From Chryseobacterium sp. ZHDP1 (GTDB taxonomy: Bacteria; Bacteroidota; Bacteroidia; Flavobacteriales; Weeksellaceae), in the NCBI RefSeq assembly GCF_018603435.1, contig NZ_CP075682.1, positions 3,038,001 through 3,102,000 of the forward strand: a DNA stretch of 64,000 bases, written 5' to 3'. The notes under the pieces are model-generated. The model was not told where the DNA came from, ran no database searches, and worked only from the letters and a program-made list of their open reading frames with translations. Shown one piece after another: positions 33,488-41,523 of this stretch (position 1 is its first letter; each line of letters opens with the position of its first letter). Made by a program: the position numbers and the translations under genes.

Positions 33488-33791
33488 TACTTAAAATCAG
33501 CGCAATCAGCAAAATCAGCGGGAGCAAAATACACATTGGTAATGTCATTAACAATATAAACCGCATTTTTACGAGCGTAGTAAAAAGGCTTATTCAGAGA
33601 TAGATTCTTTCTTCATGAGATTCAGCAAAGTGAATGACAATTCTGGAAAGTAACAAACACCTTTGCTTAGTAAACGCCTTTGCGAATGAAGAATATTTTC
33701 AAATTTTTTTAATAAAATCTTTGCGGTCTCTGCGTTAAAAATAATAGGTTTCACAAACTTTAAGTAATTTTAAAGTCCAAAATACCACCCA
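33488..33791 (+). repeat. Intergenic repeats, including island repeat R7
   Basis: No gene is seen. CAGCG/AATCAGC short repeats lie near 33497-33520. A degraded TGTCATTC-type element (AGATTCTTTC to GTGAATGACA) covers about 33601-33641. R7 (33657-33740) carries CGCCTTTGCGAA and CTTTGCGGTCTCTGCGTTAA, and the M14 peptidase gene starts 51 bases later. Confidence 0.65.
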
Positions 33792-35516
33792 ATGAAACTG
33801 AAATATCTTTTCCTGCTGCTTACTTCTTCATTCATCTTTGCCCAGACTCAATTTCAGACCCCTTTTGAAAAAGGAAATGGAAATCAGACGGTTACTTATG
33901 ATGAAATGAACAGCTATTATCAGAATTTAGCTAAAAATTTCAACACCATTCAGTACCTTAAAAAAGGAGAAGACGACAACGGAAAAGCAATTTATGTGGT
34001 CATTTACAACCCTTTTCCCGAAAAAGACCTTGATAAATTAAGAAAAACCAAAGCCGTTTTATTCATCAATAACGGAATTCATCCCGGCGAACCAGACGGA
34101 ATTGATGCGACCATGATGCTGATGAAAAATCTGGCAACTCAGAAAATCAAAACACCGCAGAATTTCATTATTGCTGCCGTTTCAGCGTATAATGTAAGCG
34201 GAATGCTCAATCGCGGATCATTTTCCAGAGCCAACCAGAACGGTCCGGAACAGTATGGTTTCAGAGGAAATGCCAGAAATTATGACCTGAACAGAGATTT
34301 CATTAAAGCAGATACCAAAAACGCCAGAAGTTTTCAGGAAATTTATCAGTGGCTGAAACCGGATGTTTTCATTGATAATCACGTAAGTAACGGAGCAGAT
34401 TATCAATATACATTTACTTATATTTCTACCTTTAAAGAACGTCTGGGAAATATTTTGGGCGAATATTTTTACAACAGCTATCAGGCTAAAAATTTAAACG
34501 ACTTAAAAAAACTGGGTTACGAAAGTACGCCTTACGTTAATATTCATGGCGATATTCCGGAAGTTGGCTTTGCTTCTTTTGAAGATTCTCCGAGATACTC
34601 TACAGGATATACCTCGCTGTTTAATTCTCTGGGAACCGTTCCTGAAACGCATATGCTGAAACCTTACGACAAAAGAGTGAATGCAACGTACAAATATATG
34701 TTGGTGAACCTTCAGAATTTAGATCAGGATTATCAGAAAATAAAACAACTCAGAATTGAAAATCTAAAACAGTACCAAGCCGGAAAACAGTACGGAATCC
34801 GCTGGAAAATAGATTCTGCAAAATACACGACCATGGATTTTAAAGGTTTTGAGGGAAAATACAAACCCAGTGAAATTTCCGGAAAACCGAGACTCTATTA
34901 CGACAGAAACAAACCTTTCACAAAAAACATCAGGCTGTTTACAACTGCAGTTCCTACAGGTTATATCACCATTCCGAAATATTATGTCATTCCACAGTCA
35001 CAATATCGTGTTATTGAGGAATTTAAAAGAAATAGAATTCAGATGAAGACCCTTCAGAAAGACAGTACCATTGCGGTGGAATCTTACAGAATCAATGATT
35101 TTAAAACCGTTAAAAATCCATATGAAGGACATTATCTGCATTTCGAAACAACGGTAGATAAAACGGATAAAAAAATGGCTTTTTTAGCAGGAGATTATAT
35201 CGTTCCGACCGATCAGGAAGGTGTAAAATATATTATTGAAACCCTTGAACCGGAAGCGCTGGATTCCTTTTTCAACTGGAATTTCTTCGACGGTATTTTA
35301 GCCCAGAAAGAATATTATTCAGCTTATATTTTCGAAGATACCGCCGCAGAATTGCTGAAAAAAGATAAAGATTTAAAACAGAAATTCGAAGCCAGAAAAG
35401 CAGCCGATAAAAAATTTGCGGACGACGGAACTGCCCAGCTCGACTGGATCTACAGAAATTCTCCCTATTTCGAAGAAAAAACATTTAGACAATTTCCGAT
35501 TTACAGAATCTTATAA
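33792..35516 (+). CDS. Secreted M14-family zinc carboxypeptidase
   Basis: A 574-residue protein with a signal peptide (about 1-17, ending IFAQ). The M14 zinc site is visible as HPGE (97-100) with the third ligand in DNHVSNG, and the substrate-binding segment NYDLNRDF lies between. Length is larger than digestive M14 enzymes and resembles the Bacteroidota secreted peptidases with a C-terminal beta-rich extension. It probably acts in the periplasm or outside the cell. It follows R7 and starts a new transcription unit. Confidence 0.88.
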   Translation: MKLKYLFLLLTSSFIFAQTQFQTPFEKGNGNQTVTYDEMNSYYQNLAKNFNTIQYLKKGEDDNGKAIYVVIYNPFPEKDLDKLRKTKAVLFINNGIHPGEPDGIDATMMLMKNLATQKIKTPQNFIIAAVSAYNVSGMLNRGSFSRANQNGPEQYGFRGNARNYDLNRDFIKADTKNARSFQEIYQWLKPDVFIDNHVSNGADYQYTFTYISTFKERLGNILGEYFYNSYQAKNLNDLKKLGYESTPYVNIHGDIPEVGFASFEDSPRYSTGYTSLFNSLGTVPETHMLKPYDKRVNATYKYMLVNLQNLDQDYQKIKQLRIENLKQYQAGKQYGIRWKIDSAKYTTMDFKGFEGKYKPSEISGKPRLYYDRNKPFTKNIRLFTTAVPTGYITIPKYYVIPQSQYRVIEEFKRNRIQMKTLQKDSTIAVESYRINDFKTVKNPYEGHYLHFETTVDKTDKKMAFLAGDYIVPTDQEGVKYIIETLEPEALDSFFNWNFFDGILAQKEYYSAYIFEDTAAELLKKDKDLKQKFEARKAADKKFADDGTAQLDWIYRNSPYFEEKTFRQFPIYRIL

Positions 35517-35655
35517 ATTTTGAAAATTGATTTAATTTATTGATAATCAGTGTTTAAATTCCGTATTTTTCCCATGTAAAATTGTTGTTTTTACGGACTG
35601 GATTTCATTTTTATAAATCGAAATTTGGTAAACAAAACCAATAAAAACGACAATT

Positions 35656-35937
35656 ATGGCAACCAAAAAACAATTTTTCGTTTCTCTTGAAGGCGTAGAC
35701 CTTACCGACGAACAATTAAAAAACATTGACAAGGGAATTCAGAATGTAGTGCTTTCCGAACTTTCTAAAGTAGACAACACACAGGCTTTCGGCGCGCACA
35801 GAAATTTCAGAGAACTGACTAAACCCTTAAAAGTGAAAGACTGGTTTCCTTGGGGAATCATTATTTTCAAGCCGGGAATTGATATTACCAAGCAGGTTAC
35901 AGACATCCATAATCAGATAAAAGCTTATGGAGGCTAG
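35656..35937 (+). CDS. Small conserved-looking protein upstream of a Cys-rich protein
   Basis: A 93-residue soluble protein beginning MATKKQFFVSLEGVDLTDEQ, with a helix of the form IDKGIQNVVLSEL and a C-terminal WFPWGIIIFKPGI strand. It has no signal peptide. It overlaps the next gene by 11 bases. The ordered layout and leader-like first half recall peptides that act with a partner, but I cannot assign a function. Confidence 0.6.
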   Translation: MATKKQFFVSLEGVDLTDEQLKNIDKGIQNVVLSELSKVDNTQAFGAHRNFRELTKPLKVKDWFPWGIIIFKPGIDITKQVTDIHNQIKAYGG

Positions 35938-36331
35938 TTTTAACTCTTCAAAAAAGATGTGTCCCAGCTACGTTGGAAAAGTTGGGGCGCAGCTTTTCGG
36001 AGTCGTCAATAAAGACGGAAGAGTTCAGTTTATAACCCCTCTTACCGTTACAGAAGATTTTATTGAGCAGAATGAAAATCTGGAACAGCGATTCCGTTTC
36101 ACCGGAAAATGTGTGGAAAAAGGATGCGGACAATGGAACCATGAAGAGTCCAGATGTTCTCTGTCTAAAAAAGTTCAGGATCTGAATTTTCCAAAAAATA
36201 CTGAATTATCATTTTGTCCGATCCGTTCGCAATGCAGATGGTTTTCTCAGGATGGCAAAGAAGCCTGTTTTTCCTGCAACGAAGTCACCCGAAATATGGA
36301 AGAATTACTTGTTAATAATGCAGCACAATAA
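35927..36331 (+). CDS. Cysteine-rich protein, possible metal or Fe-S binding
   Basis: A 134-residue soluble protein with eight cysteines: one near residue 12, then a C-x4-C pair (GKCVEKGC), a single SRC, a C-x5-C pair (FCPIRSQC) and a final C-x2-C (ACFSC). Such spacing suggests a zinc or iron-sulfur site, with no signal peptide that would point to disulfides. It overlaps the end of the 35656 gene, so the two are translated together. The family is not recognised. Confidence 0.6.
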   Translation: MEASFNSSKKMCPSYVGKVGAQLFGVVNKDGRVQFITPLTVTEDFIEQNENLEQRFRFTGKCVEKGCGQWNHEESRCSLSKKVQDLNFPKNTELSFCPIRSQCRWFSQDGKEACFSCNEVTRNMEELLVNNAAQ

Positions 36332-36416
36332 AAAATCCAATCATAAAATTGGCGGCATATACTTTGAATAGTTGATTATTAAGATTTTATCTGAACATCA
36401 ATTTTTCAAACTTACT

Positions 36417-37547
36417 ATGAGGAAACTTCTAACCGCAGGTATCGCCGGAATTTCAGCATTTGTTGCTGTGGTTTTTCTTTCGGGATACGGATATATTTTT
36501 AAAGCTATAGCGATCAATTTAAAAAAAGGACCTTTTACTCCTTCAATAGATGATGAGGAAAAATTTCCTTCACGGGTTATTCACAACAGACATCCGAAAC
36601 GATGGAAGAAACACATAAGTTACAATAAAAAAGAACTTTCAGCACGAGTTTTGGAAGAGCTGAAAAAGACAAGGGCTTCTTCTCTTCTGGTAATTCACGA
36701 CGGAAAACTCCTGCACGAAGAATACTGGAAAGATCATGATGCTTCTTCTTTAATGAATTCCTTTTCAATGGCGAAGGGCGTTCTTTCTGTTTTAACGGGT
36801 TGTGCGATAGATGACGGATATATTGAATCTGAAAACCAGTTGATTTCCACCGTTTTTCCACAATATAAAAACAATCGTTTCGGAAAATATCTCACCTTTA
36901 AACATTTGATGACGATGCAGGCAGGATTGGATTGGGAAGAAGAATACCATCATCCTTTCGCAGAGAATTCCAGACAGTATTTCGTAGACGATCTTGCGGA
37001 GCAGGCTTTTGGGATAGATTTTAAAGAAAGGCCGGGCGAAAAATACGAATACCAGAGTGTTGCAGCACAATTATTAGGTCTTGCGTTAAGAGAAGCTACA
37101 GGAAAAGATCTTGCAGCCTATCTTTCAGAAAAAATATGGCAGCCTTTGGGAATGGAATCTCATGCAAAATGGAGCATAGACGAAAAAGGCGTTGAAAAAG
37201 CATTCTGCTGTATTCATGCCGTAGCAAGAGATTTTGCAAAACTCGGACAATTCATTATGCAGAAAGGAGAGTGGGAAGGAAAACAGCTCATCAGCAAAGA
37301 ATATTGTGAAAAACTTTTATCGCCCACGAAAGAGAACGATGCATTTTGCTACACAATCTGGGCAGATGATGAAAGTGATCATCATTACAGATTTTTTTAT
37401 GGCTTTTTAGGGCAGTTTATTATCATGATTCCCGAGAAAAAGCTGGTGATCGTGAAAACCGGATTTTACAACAGGCTGGATGTTGATAAAAAGAAAAGAC
37501 CGCTTCAGGTAAAGCTTTTGGCAGAAGAACTTACAAAACTAGTATAA
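36417..37547 (+). CDS. Serine hydrolase of the beta-lactamase/class C family
   Basis: The start at 36417 gives MRKLLTAGIAGISAFVAVVFLS, a membrane anchor or uncleaved signal; an ATG at 36372 adds 15 residues without a family match. The 376-residue protein has the SxxK nucleophile motif at S117-K120 (SMAK) and the YxS motif at Y212-S214 (YQS). A late FLGQF segment lies where the KTG/HTG triad would be. Proteins of this type include esterases and peptidoglycan-acting enzymes as well as AmpC. Whether it hydrolyses beta-lactams is not predictable. Confidence 0.85.
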   Translation: MRKLLTAGIAGISAFVAVVFLSGYGYIFKAIAINLKKGPFTPSIDDEEKFPSRVIHNRHPKRWKKHISYNKKELSARVLEELKKTRASSLLVIHDGKLLHEEYWKDHDASSLMNSFSMAKGVLSVLTGCAIDDGYIESENQLISTVFPQYKNNRFGKYLTFKHLMTMQAGLDWEEEYHHPFAENSRQYFVDDLAEQAFGIDFKERPGEKYEYQSVAAQLLGLALREATGKDLAAYLSEKIWQPLGMESHAKWSIDEKGVEKAFCCIHAVARDFAKLGQFIMQKGEWEGKQLISKEYCEKLLSPTKENDAFCYTIWADDESDHHYRFFYGFLGQFIIMIPEKKLVIVKTGFYNRLDVDKKKRPLQVKLLAEELTKLV

Positions 37548-37548
37548 A

Positions 37549-37583
37549 AAATAAGCTGCAAAATTTTTGCAGCTTATTTTTTT
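37549..37583. terminator. Bidirectional terminator
   Basis: AAATAAGCTGCA and TGCAGCTTATTT make a 12-bp stem with a 7-base loop, with a run of T after it and A before it. It serves the serine hydrolase gene and the short minus-strand gene. Confidence 0.8.
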
Positions 37584-37593
37584 GATAGTAAAC

Positions 37594-37758
37594 TTAGAAT
37601 GAATCTCTGTAGTTTAGATTTCCTGTTGCTCCCTGTGGAAGAAAAACAACTTTTCTTTTGATACTCTTAGCTTTTTCAAGTGCTTTAAGCGCTTTTTGAC
37701 GTTCAACTTCCCTGTTAAAATGAGAATTGATGTTTTCAGATTGTGCAGTTGCTTTCAT
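37594..37758 (-). CDS. Small basic 54-residue protein
   Basis: A minus-strand frame starts with ATG at 37758 and stops at 37594. It encodes a very basic peptide: MKATAQSENINSHFNRE opens it, a Lys/Ala/Leu helix with KALKALEKAKSIKRKV follows, and it ends YRDSF. It has no hydrophobic segment or signal peptide. Support comes from the codon pattern, a shared terminator directly downstream and the empty region around it. A nucleic-acid-binding or ribosome-associated role is possible; I do not know the family. Confidence 0.6.
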   Translation of the reverse strand: MKATAQSENINSHFNREVERQKALKALEKAKSIKRKVVFLPQGATGNLNYRDSF

Positions 37759-37936
37759 ATGTATATTTTTTGGTGTGTTACAGTGAGCTAATCTAAAAAT
37801 ATGCCGTTTTCAGGGTAAATCTTCTAATGAGGTATCAAAAACAAAAAAAATATTTTTTTTAATTTCTTTGATATTCTTGGCATAGTAGTTGAATACTAAA
37901 ACGCAACTATTAAAAAATAAACAAATAAGGGATATA

Positions 37937-37970
37937 AAATATTTCCCGGAGCAATTCGGGAATATTTTTT
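37937..37970 (+). terminator. Orphan terminator-like hairpin 1
   Basis: TATTTCCCG and CGGGAATA pair imperfectly across GAGCAATT, followed by six T bases. No gene ends here on the plus strand. A short inverted repeat (TAGTTG to CAACTA) lies upstream at about 37885-37910. Confidence 0.6.
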
Positions 37971-38023
37971 ATCACTTTTTAAAGGAAAAACACCAATCAC
38001 TATAAATATTAATACTTTTGACT

Positions 38024-38052
38024 AAATCCCCGAATCTTTCGGGGATTTTTTC
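38024..38052 (+). terminator. Orphan terminator-like hairpin 2
   Basis: AAATCCCCGAA and TTCGGGGATTT form an 11-bp stem with a 3-base loop, followed by T residues. It lies 40 bases before the next gene. Confidence 0.65.
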
Positions 38053-38091
38053 ATGTGATTTTATTTGATACCTTTACAAAAAAAATAGGTT

Positions 38092-38370
38092 GTGGGTTAT
38101 ATAATTAAAACAACATCAGACGGTTTGATCTATGTTAAAGCGTCGAGCGTTATCCATGTTAAAAAGCCCAATGCACTGGAAGGAGCAAAGGTTATGGGGC
38201 AGCCATTGGTAATTAATGTAAACCATATTGGCTTTTTGAGCTACAATATTGAAGGTCACGTTACCTTTTTTATGGCAAGCGGGTTTGAGATCTCAATGAA
38301 GATATTTTACGAAGAAGCAGAAGAAGCTTTTAACTGTGCAAAAGGAAATATTGAGAAAATAATCAGGTAA
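38092..38370 (+). CDS. Hypothetical small soluble protein
   Basis: A 92-residue protein starting with GTG. It shows a beta-rich core (YIIKTTSDGLIYVKASSVIHV, read as strands) and the later segment FFMASGFEISMKIFYEEAEE. It has no signal peptide or TM segment. It ends just before a strong bidirectional terminator. I recognise no family. Confidence 0.6.
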   Translation: MGYIIKTTSDGLIYVKASSVIHVKKPNALEGAKVMGQPLVINVNHIGFLSYNIEGHVTFFMASGFEISMKIFYEEAEEAFNCAKGNIEKIIR

Positions 38371-38383
38371 TTTTAATCAATAA

Positions 38384-38414
38384 AAAAGACGTTTCAGCCG
38401 AAACGTCTTTTTTT
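38384..38414. terminator. Bidirectional terminator between convergent genes
   Basis: AAAAGACGTTTC and GAAACGTCTTTT form a 12-bp stem with a 4-base loop; the right side ends in a T run. Confidence 0.8.
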
Positions 38415-39295
38415 TATCTTGGTAAGCCTCTTTTCAGGGCGATTTCTGCTCTTTTTACAGCCACTTTTTCCTTCCAGTCCATGTATTTTTTCTTGAAGTT
38501 TTTCTTCATGATGTCATCAAATTTACGCTGTACCGTAAGATTCCATAAAGAATGTGCCTTCACTGCCCAGGATTTATCCCAGGCTCTAAGGGAGATAGAA
38601 AAACTTCCGTCCAGATATTTCATCCAGTGCCACCATCCGGTTGGCATAAACAAAGTATCTCCGTGTTCAAGATAACATTCAATACCTTCTACACCGTCTA
38701 AGGCAGGGAATTTTGTAAAATCAGGATTTTCAATATCATAATCTTCCAACGCATACGTTGCATAAGGAATCTGGTAAAGTCTCTCTTTCCATTTGTAATC
38801 GAAAAGGAGAATATGCTTTCTTCCGTTAAAGTGGGTATGGAAAATATGCGCCATATCAATATCGAAATGCAGGAACGTTACAGAGCCTTTACCTCCGAAA
38901 AACATATTGGGATATTTGTCCAGAAATCCTCCCATTAATTCTTTAGGAGAAATATAATCTTCAAGAAGTTTCGGGGCAAATTTTATCGGGTCAAAAAGGA
39001 AAATTCTAAGATCGGTAGGTTCTCTCTGGATAAGATCGATGTAATCTCCGAATTTCATTTTGGCTGCAGAAGCATTAATGGGAGCTGCAGGATCAGCCTT
39101 CGAACTGTCGTACAACGGAACTTCCACATCGCCTACTACTTCTTTCATGTATTCCATGGTCCATTTCTGGTACGCTGGCCATTTTCTTGCCATGTTCTTA
39201 ATGACAACAGGTTTTCTCGGCTTCAGATACTTTTCAATGAATTCTTCCTGAGTAATGTCATCTACAATATCTATAGGCTTTAAATTAATTCCCAT
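38414..39295 (-). CDS. JmjC/cupin_8-like 2OG-Fe(II) oxygenase
   Basis: A 293-residue protein of the cupin_8/JmjC group. Iron ligands can be read as His143-x-Asp145 (FLHFDIDM) and His223 (PTGWWHWMKYL), and the early KPVVIKNMARKWPAY segment is the usual entry of this family. Members hydroxylate proteins or tRNA. It has a Lys-rich C-terminal tail (about 250-293). It stands alone on the minus strand. Its promoter should lie just after 39295. Confidence 0.85.
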   Translation of the reverse strand: MGINLKPIDIVDDITQEEFIEKYLKPRKPVVIKNMARKWPAYQKWTMEYMKEVVGDVEVPLYDSSKADPAAPINASAAKMKFGDYIDLIQREPTDLRIFLFDPIKFAPKLLEDYISPKELMGGFLDKYPNMFFGGKGSVTFLHFDIDMAHIFHTHFNGRKHILLFDYKWKERLYQIPYATYALEDYDIENPDFTKFPALDGVEGIECYLEHGDTLFMPTGWWHWMKYLDGSFSISLRAWDKSWAVKAHSLWNLTVQRKFDDIMKKNFKKKYMDWKEKVAVKRAEIALKRGLPR

Positions 39296-39448
39296 TTCTT
39301 AAAATTTAATGTTACAAAATTATTAAATAAAAATATATGTTAACAGATTTAAGCTTTTTTTAATCTATGATTCAAATCATTTTTAACTATTTAGACTAAG
39401 ATAAAGTAATGCGAAATATTTCTATAAGCACAATTTTTTAAAAAAAAC

Positions 39449-39473
39449 ACCCTGCAAAAAAGAATTGCAGGGT
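39449..39473 (-). terminator. Minus-strand terminator without an obvious gene
   Basis: ACCCTGCAA and TTGCAGGGT form a 9-bp stem with a 7-base loop. On the minus strand it is followed by GTGTTTTTTT, so it would end a transcript coming from the right; no gene is visible there. Confidence 0.6.
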
Positions 39474-39846
39474 AAAAACACAATTTGATGAATAAAAATT
39501 CATTTCTTCCCGCTAAAATAAAAAAATATTTATAACTGGTTTTTGCCCTGAAGAGAATAATATAAGGGAAAAGATAGAATTTTTTCTATCTCATTCTAAA
39601 AAAAGCAATGAAAGGTATCCAATTATAAAACGCAAAATAAATTTTAATGAATTTTATTAATTTTTGAAATAAAATTTTTTTTTGTCATGCCTAAAAAATA
39701 AGGCTTAATTTGCCGATTTTCTTATGCAATAGTTTTACATTATTATTCATAGTTTTGTGATATGACACAAATGGAAATTCGCGAAACATTTTGTGATACG
39801 ATTGCAGAATGTATTTCTTTAAAGTCATAATGATGCATCATCCGAA

Positions 39847-39877
39847 CTATACATTTATTCTAGATAAAATTGTATAG
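39847..39877. promoter_or_regulatory. Imperfect 31-base dyad before the peptide gene
   Basis: CTATACA and TGTATAG are perfect outer arms, and TTTAT and ATAAA inner arms surround a TCTAGA centre. It lies 42 bases before the peptide start. It may be an operator or an mRNA hairpin. Confidence 0.4.
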
Positions 39878-39918
39878 CTAGGGAAAAATTATTATTAACA
39901 ATTAAAAGAAAAAATTCT

Positions 39919-40125
39919 ATGAAAAAGAAAATTTTATTTTGCGCCATGTTCGGAATTTCCGTTATGGCGTTTGCGAGAGTTCAGGCGGTTTGGAATTCAA
40001 CTTGTGGTGTGAAACATTACACGTCTTTTCCAGATAATTGGACATATAGTCAAATGGCAAGCTATATTGCTTCAGTTAATGAAGTAGAATGTGGAGTACG
40101 ACCAGATGTGACTATTAATCCTTAA
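39919..40125 (+). CDS. Small secreted peptide
   Basis: A 68-residue protein with a clear signal peptide (about residues 1-23, MKKKILFCAMFGISVMAFA). The mature part of about 45 residues is short and has two cysteines (NSTCGVKHY and NEVECGVRP), which could form a disulfide. It lies directly before a GLPGLI-family gene, with a hairpin in the 54-base gap. The role is unknown; a secreted peptide handled by the GLPGLI protein is possible. Confidence 0.65.
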   Translation: MKKKILFCAMFGISVMAFARVQAVWNSTCGVKHYTSFPDNWTYSQMASYIASVNEVECGVRPDVTINP

Positions 40126-40133
40126 ATTAATTT

Positions 40134-40158
40134 GGTAGGCGGAATTATTCCGCCTATC
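40134..40158 (+). terminator. Hairpin between the peptide and GLPGLI genes (possible attenuator)
   Basis: GGTAGGCGGAA and TTCCGCCTATC make an 11-bp stem (one G-U pair) with a 3-base loop. It is not followed by a long T run, so it may cause partial termination or stabilise the upstream mRNA. Confidence 0.5.
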
Positions 40159-40179
40159 TTCAATATCTATATTATCAAT

Positions 40180-40938
40180 ATGAAGAAATTTTTTTTATTT
40201 TTTGCTATACCAATTTTTTCAGTTATTTTTTCTCAAAAAGTAGCATTTGATCCTACTATAAAAGTAACTTATGATTCTAAACTTCAATTGGGAGAAAAAT
40301 ATCAACATAATCAAAAATTTGTTTTAGTAGGAAACTCTCAGGATTATTATTTTGGTGCGGCACAAAATTATTTAAATGATACGGGACAATATGAAACTAA
40401 GGGAATAGATACAAGGGCAATTAGTGACTATTTTCGGGAAAGAATTATTAGAGTTAATAATAAAACTACAGTTTTTACTAATACAATGGAATCTAAATTT
40501 CGTTATGAGGAAGGTGAGCCTTTGCAATGGGTTTTGTACAGTGATACAAAAATAATCAATGGAATTAAATGTCAAATGGCAGCAACAAACAAGTTTGGGA
40601 GAAGATGGATTGCGTATTTTTCTAAAGATTATCCTCAATCTTTAGGACCGTACAAATTTGTAGGTTTACCCGGATTAATATTTGAATTGTATGATACAAG
40701 GGATGATTATCATTTTACAGCAATAAAAGTCGAAAAAAATTCTGATGAATTTACATTTAATCTTTCCCCTTATAAATTAATGAACAAAAAAAATTATCTT
40801 CAGGCAAGATATAACATGGAATTTACCCTTGCAGGATTCCCACAAATGGATGAGGAGATGAGGAAGCAAACTCAGGAAATATTTGATAAAAAGAAAAAAA
40901 TGTACAACAATCCTTTGGAGCTAAAACCTTTTGAATAA
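40180..40938 (+). CDS. GLPGLI-family secreted protein 1
   Basis: The start at 40180 opens a signal peptide (MKKFFLFFAIPIFSVIFSQ). The 252-residue product has the family signature GLPGLI (FVGLPGLIFELYDT) preceded by YSDTKIINGIKCQMA and WIAYFSKDYP. GLPGLI proteins (TIGR01200) are common in Bacteroidota, often next to TonB-receptor-like barrels, and their function is unknown. This copy is more AT-rich than the second copy at 44470. Confidence 0.9.
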   Translation: MKKFFLFFAIPIFSVIFSQKVAFDPTIKVTYDSKLQLGEKYQHNQKFVLVGNSQDYYFGAAQNYLNDTGQYETKGIDTRAISDYFRERIIRVNNKTTVFTNTMESKFRYEEGEPLQWVLYSDTKIINGIKCQMAATNKFGRRWIAYFSKDYPQSLGPYKFVGLPGLIFELYDTRDDYHFTAIKVEKNSDEFTFNLSPYKLMNKKNYLQARYNMEFTLAGFPQMDEEMRKQTQEIFDKKKKMYNNPLELKPFE

Positions 40939-40946
40939 TAAAAAAA

Positions 40947-40967
40947 GAGCCTTAAAATCTAAGGCTC
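40947..40967 (-). terminator. Terminator of the XRE gene (minus strand)
   Basis: GAGCCTTA and TAAGGCTC form an 8-bp stem with a 5-base loop. On the minus strand a T-rich stretch follows. It may also serve the convergent GLPGLI gene. Confidence 0.65.
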
Positions 40968-40996
40968 AAAACACAAATGTCAGATAAAAAACCGAC

Positions 40997-41353
40997 TTAT
41001 TTTTTCAGACTTTTTATCAGTTCTTGAATCTGAGAACTGATTACTTTTGCTGCTTCAGAATCTGTAATATTGATAATGATTCCCTGTTGAAAATCTTTTT
41101 GACCAATCGAATTGTCTTTCAAATCAGCATTTTCAAGATTATTGTATGTCGTGTCTTTTTGATCATCAAAAAGGTCTTGAATTTTCACCTGAAAAATTTC
41201 AGCCAGTTTCGGAATGTATTGAGACTTAATATCCGTTGCTTCATTTTCCCAATTGGTATATGTATTTCTGTCTAATCCCAACATATCGGCAATTTCCTGT
41301 TGAGAAAGTTTTGTTTTGCTTCTCAGCTTTTTAAGATTAGTTCCTACTCCCAT
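40997..41353 (-). CDS. XRE-family transcriptional regulator
   Basis: A 118-residue DNA-binding protein with an N-terminal helix-turn-helix (about residues 5-60; LSQQEIADMLGLDRNTYTNW) and a C-terminal half (about 80-118) that probably serves oligomerisation. It is divergent from the TonB-receptor-like gene. A minus-strand TAnnTTTG box (TACATTTG) lies at 41372-41379, next to the short palindrome TGTATACA (41376-41383). It may regulate itself and the receptor; that is inference. Confidence 0.88.
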   Translation of the reverse strand: MGVGTNLKKLRSKTKLSQQEIADMLGLDRNTYTNWENEATDIKSQYIPKLAEIFQVKIQDLFDDQKDTTYNNLENADLKDNSIGQKDFQQGIIINITDSEAAKVISSQIQELIKSLKK

Positions 41354-41371
41354 AGATGAAATTGTTTTTTA

Positions 41372-41379
41372 CAAATGTA
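41372..41379 (-). promoter_or_regulatory. -7 box of the XRE gene
   Basis: On the minus strand the sequence reads TACATTTG, matching TAnnTTTG, 19 bases upstream of the XRE start. It overlaps the palindrome TGTATACA. Confidence 0.55.
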
Positions 41380-41523
41380 TACAATTAGCCAAAGAATTAA
41401 TAATAAAACACTTCAAAAATTCGGTCTTTTCATTAAATACTATTTGAGAGCATAATGCATAGAAAATTTTTCATCAGGAAAGGAACTTTACTTTAAAAAA
41501 TAAATTTCAACACATCAAAAAAA

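Larger units (their letters stand above)
39296..39918. other. Long intergenic region, mostly non-coding
   Basis: This AT-rich gap of 623 bases separates the JmjC-like gene (minus) from the small-peptide gene (plus). A terminator-like hairpin for the minus strand lies at 39449-39473. A TAGTTTTG box is at 39750-39757, and a dyad at 39847-39877. A 22-codon frame at 39762-39830 is noted but not called. I see no other gene. Confidence 0.6.

Noticed and set aside
22611..33740. R repeats considered as a CRISPR array
   Set aside because: The copies are long, diverged and widely spaced with genes between; there are no regular spacers or cas genes.
36417..37547. Serine hydrolase considered as an AmpC beta-lactamase
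   Set aside because: The nucleophile and Tyr motifs are generic for the family; nothing points to antibiotic hydrolysis.
39762..39830. A 22-codon frame starting MTQMEIRETFCD
   Set aside because: It follows a TAnnTTTG box but is very short, with no other support; kept as a possibility only.
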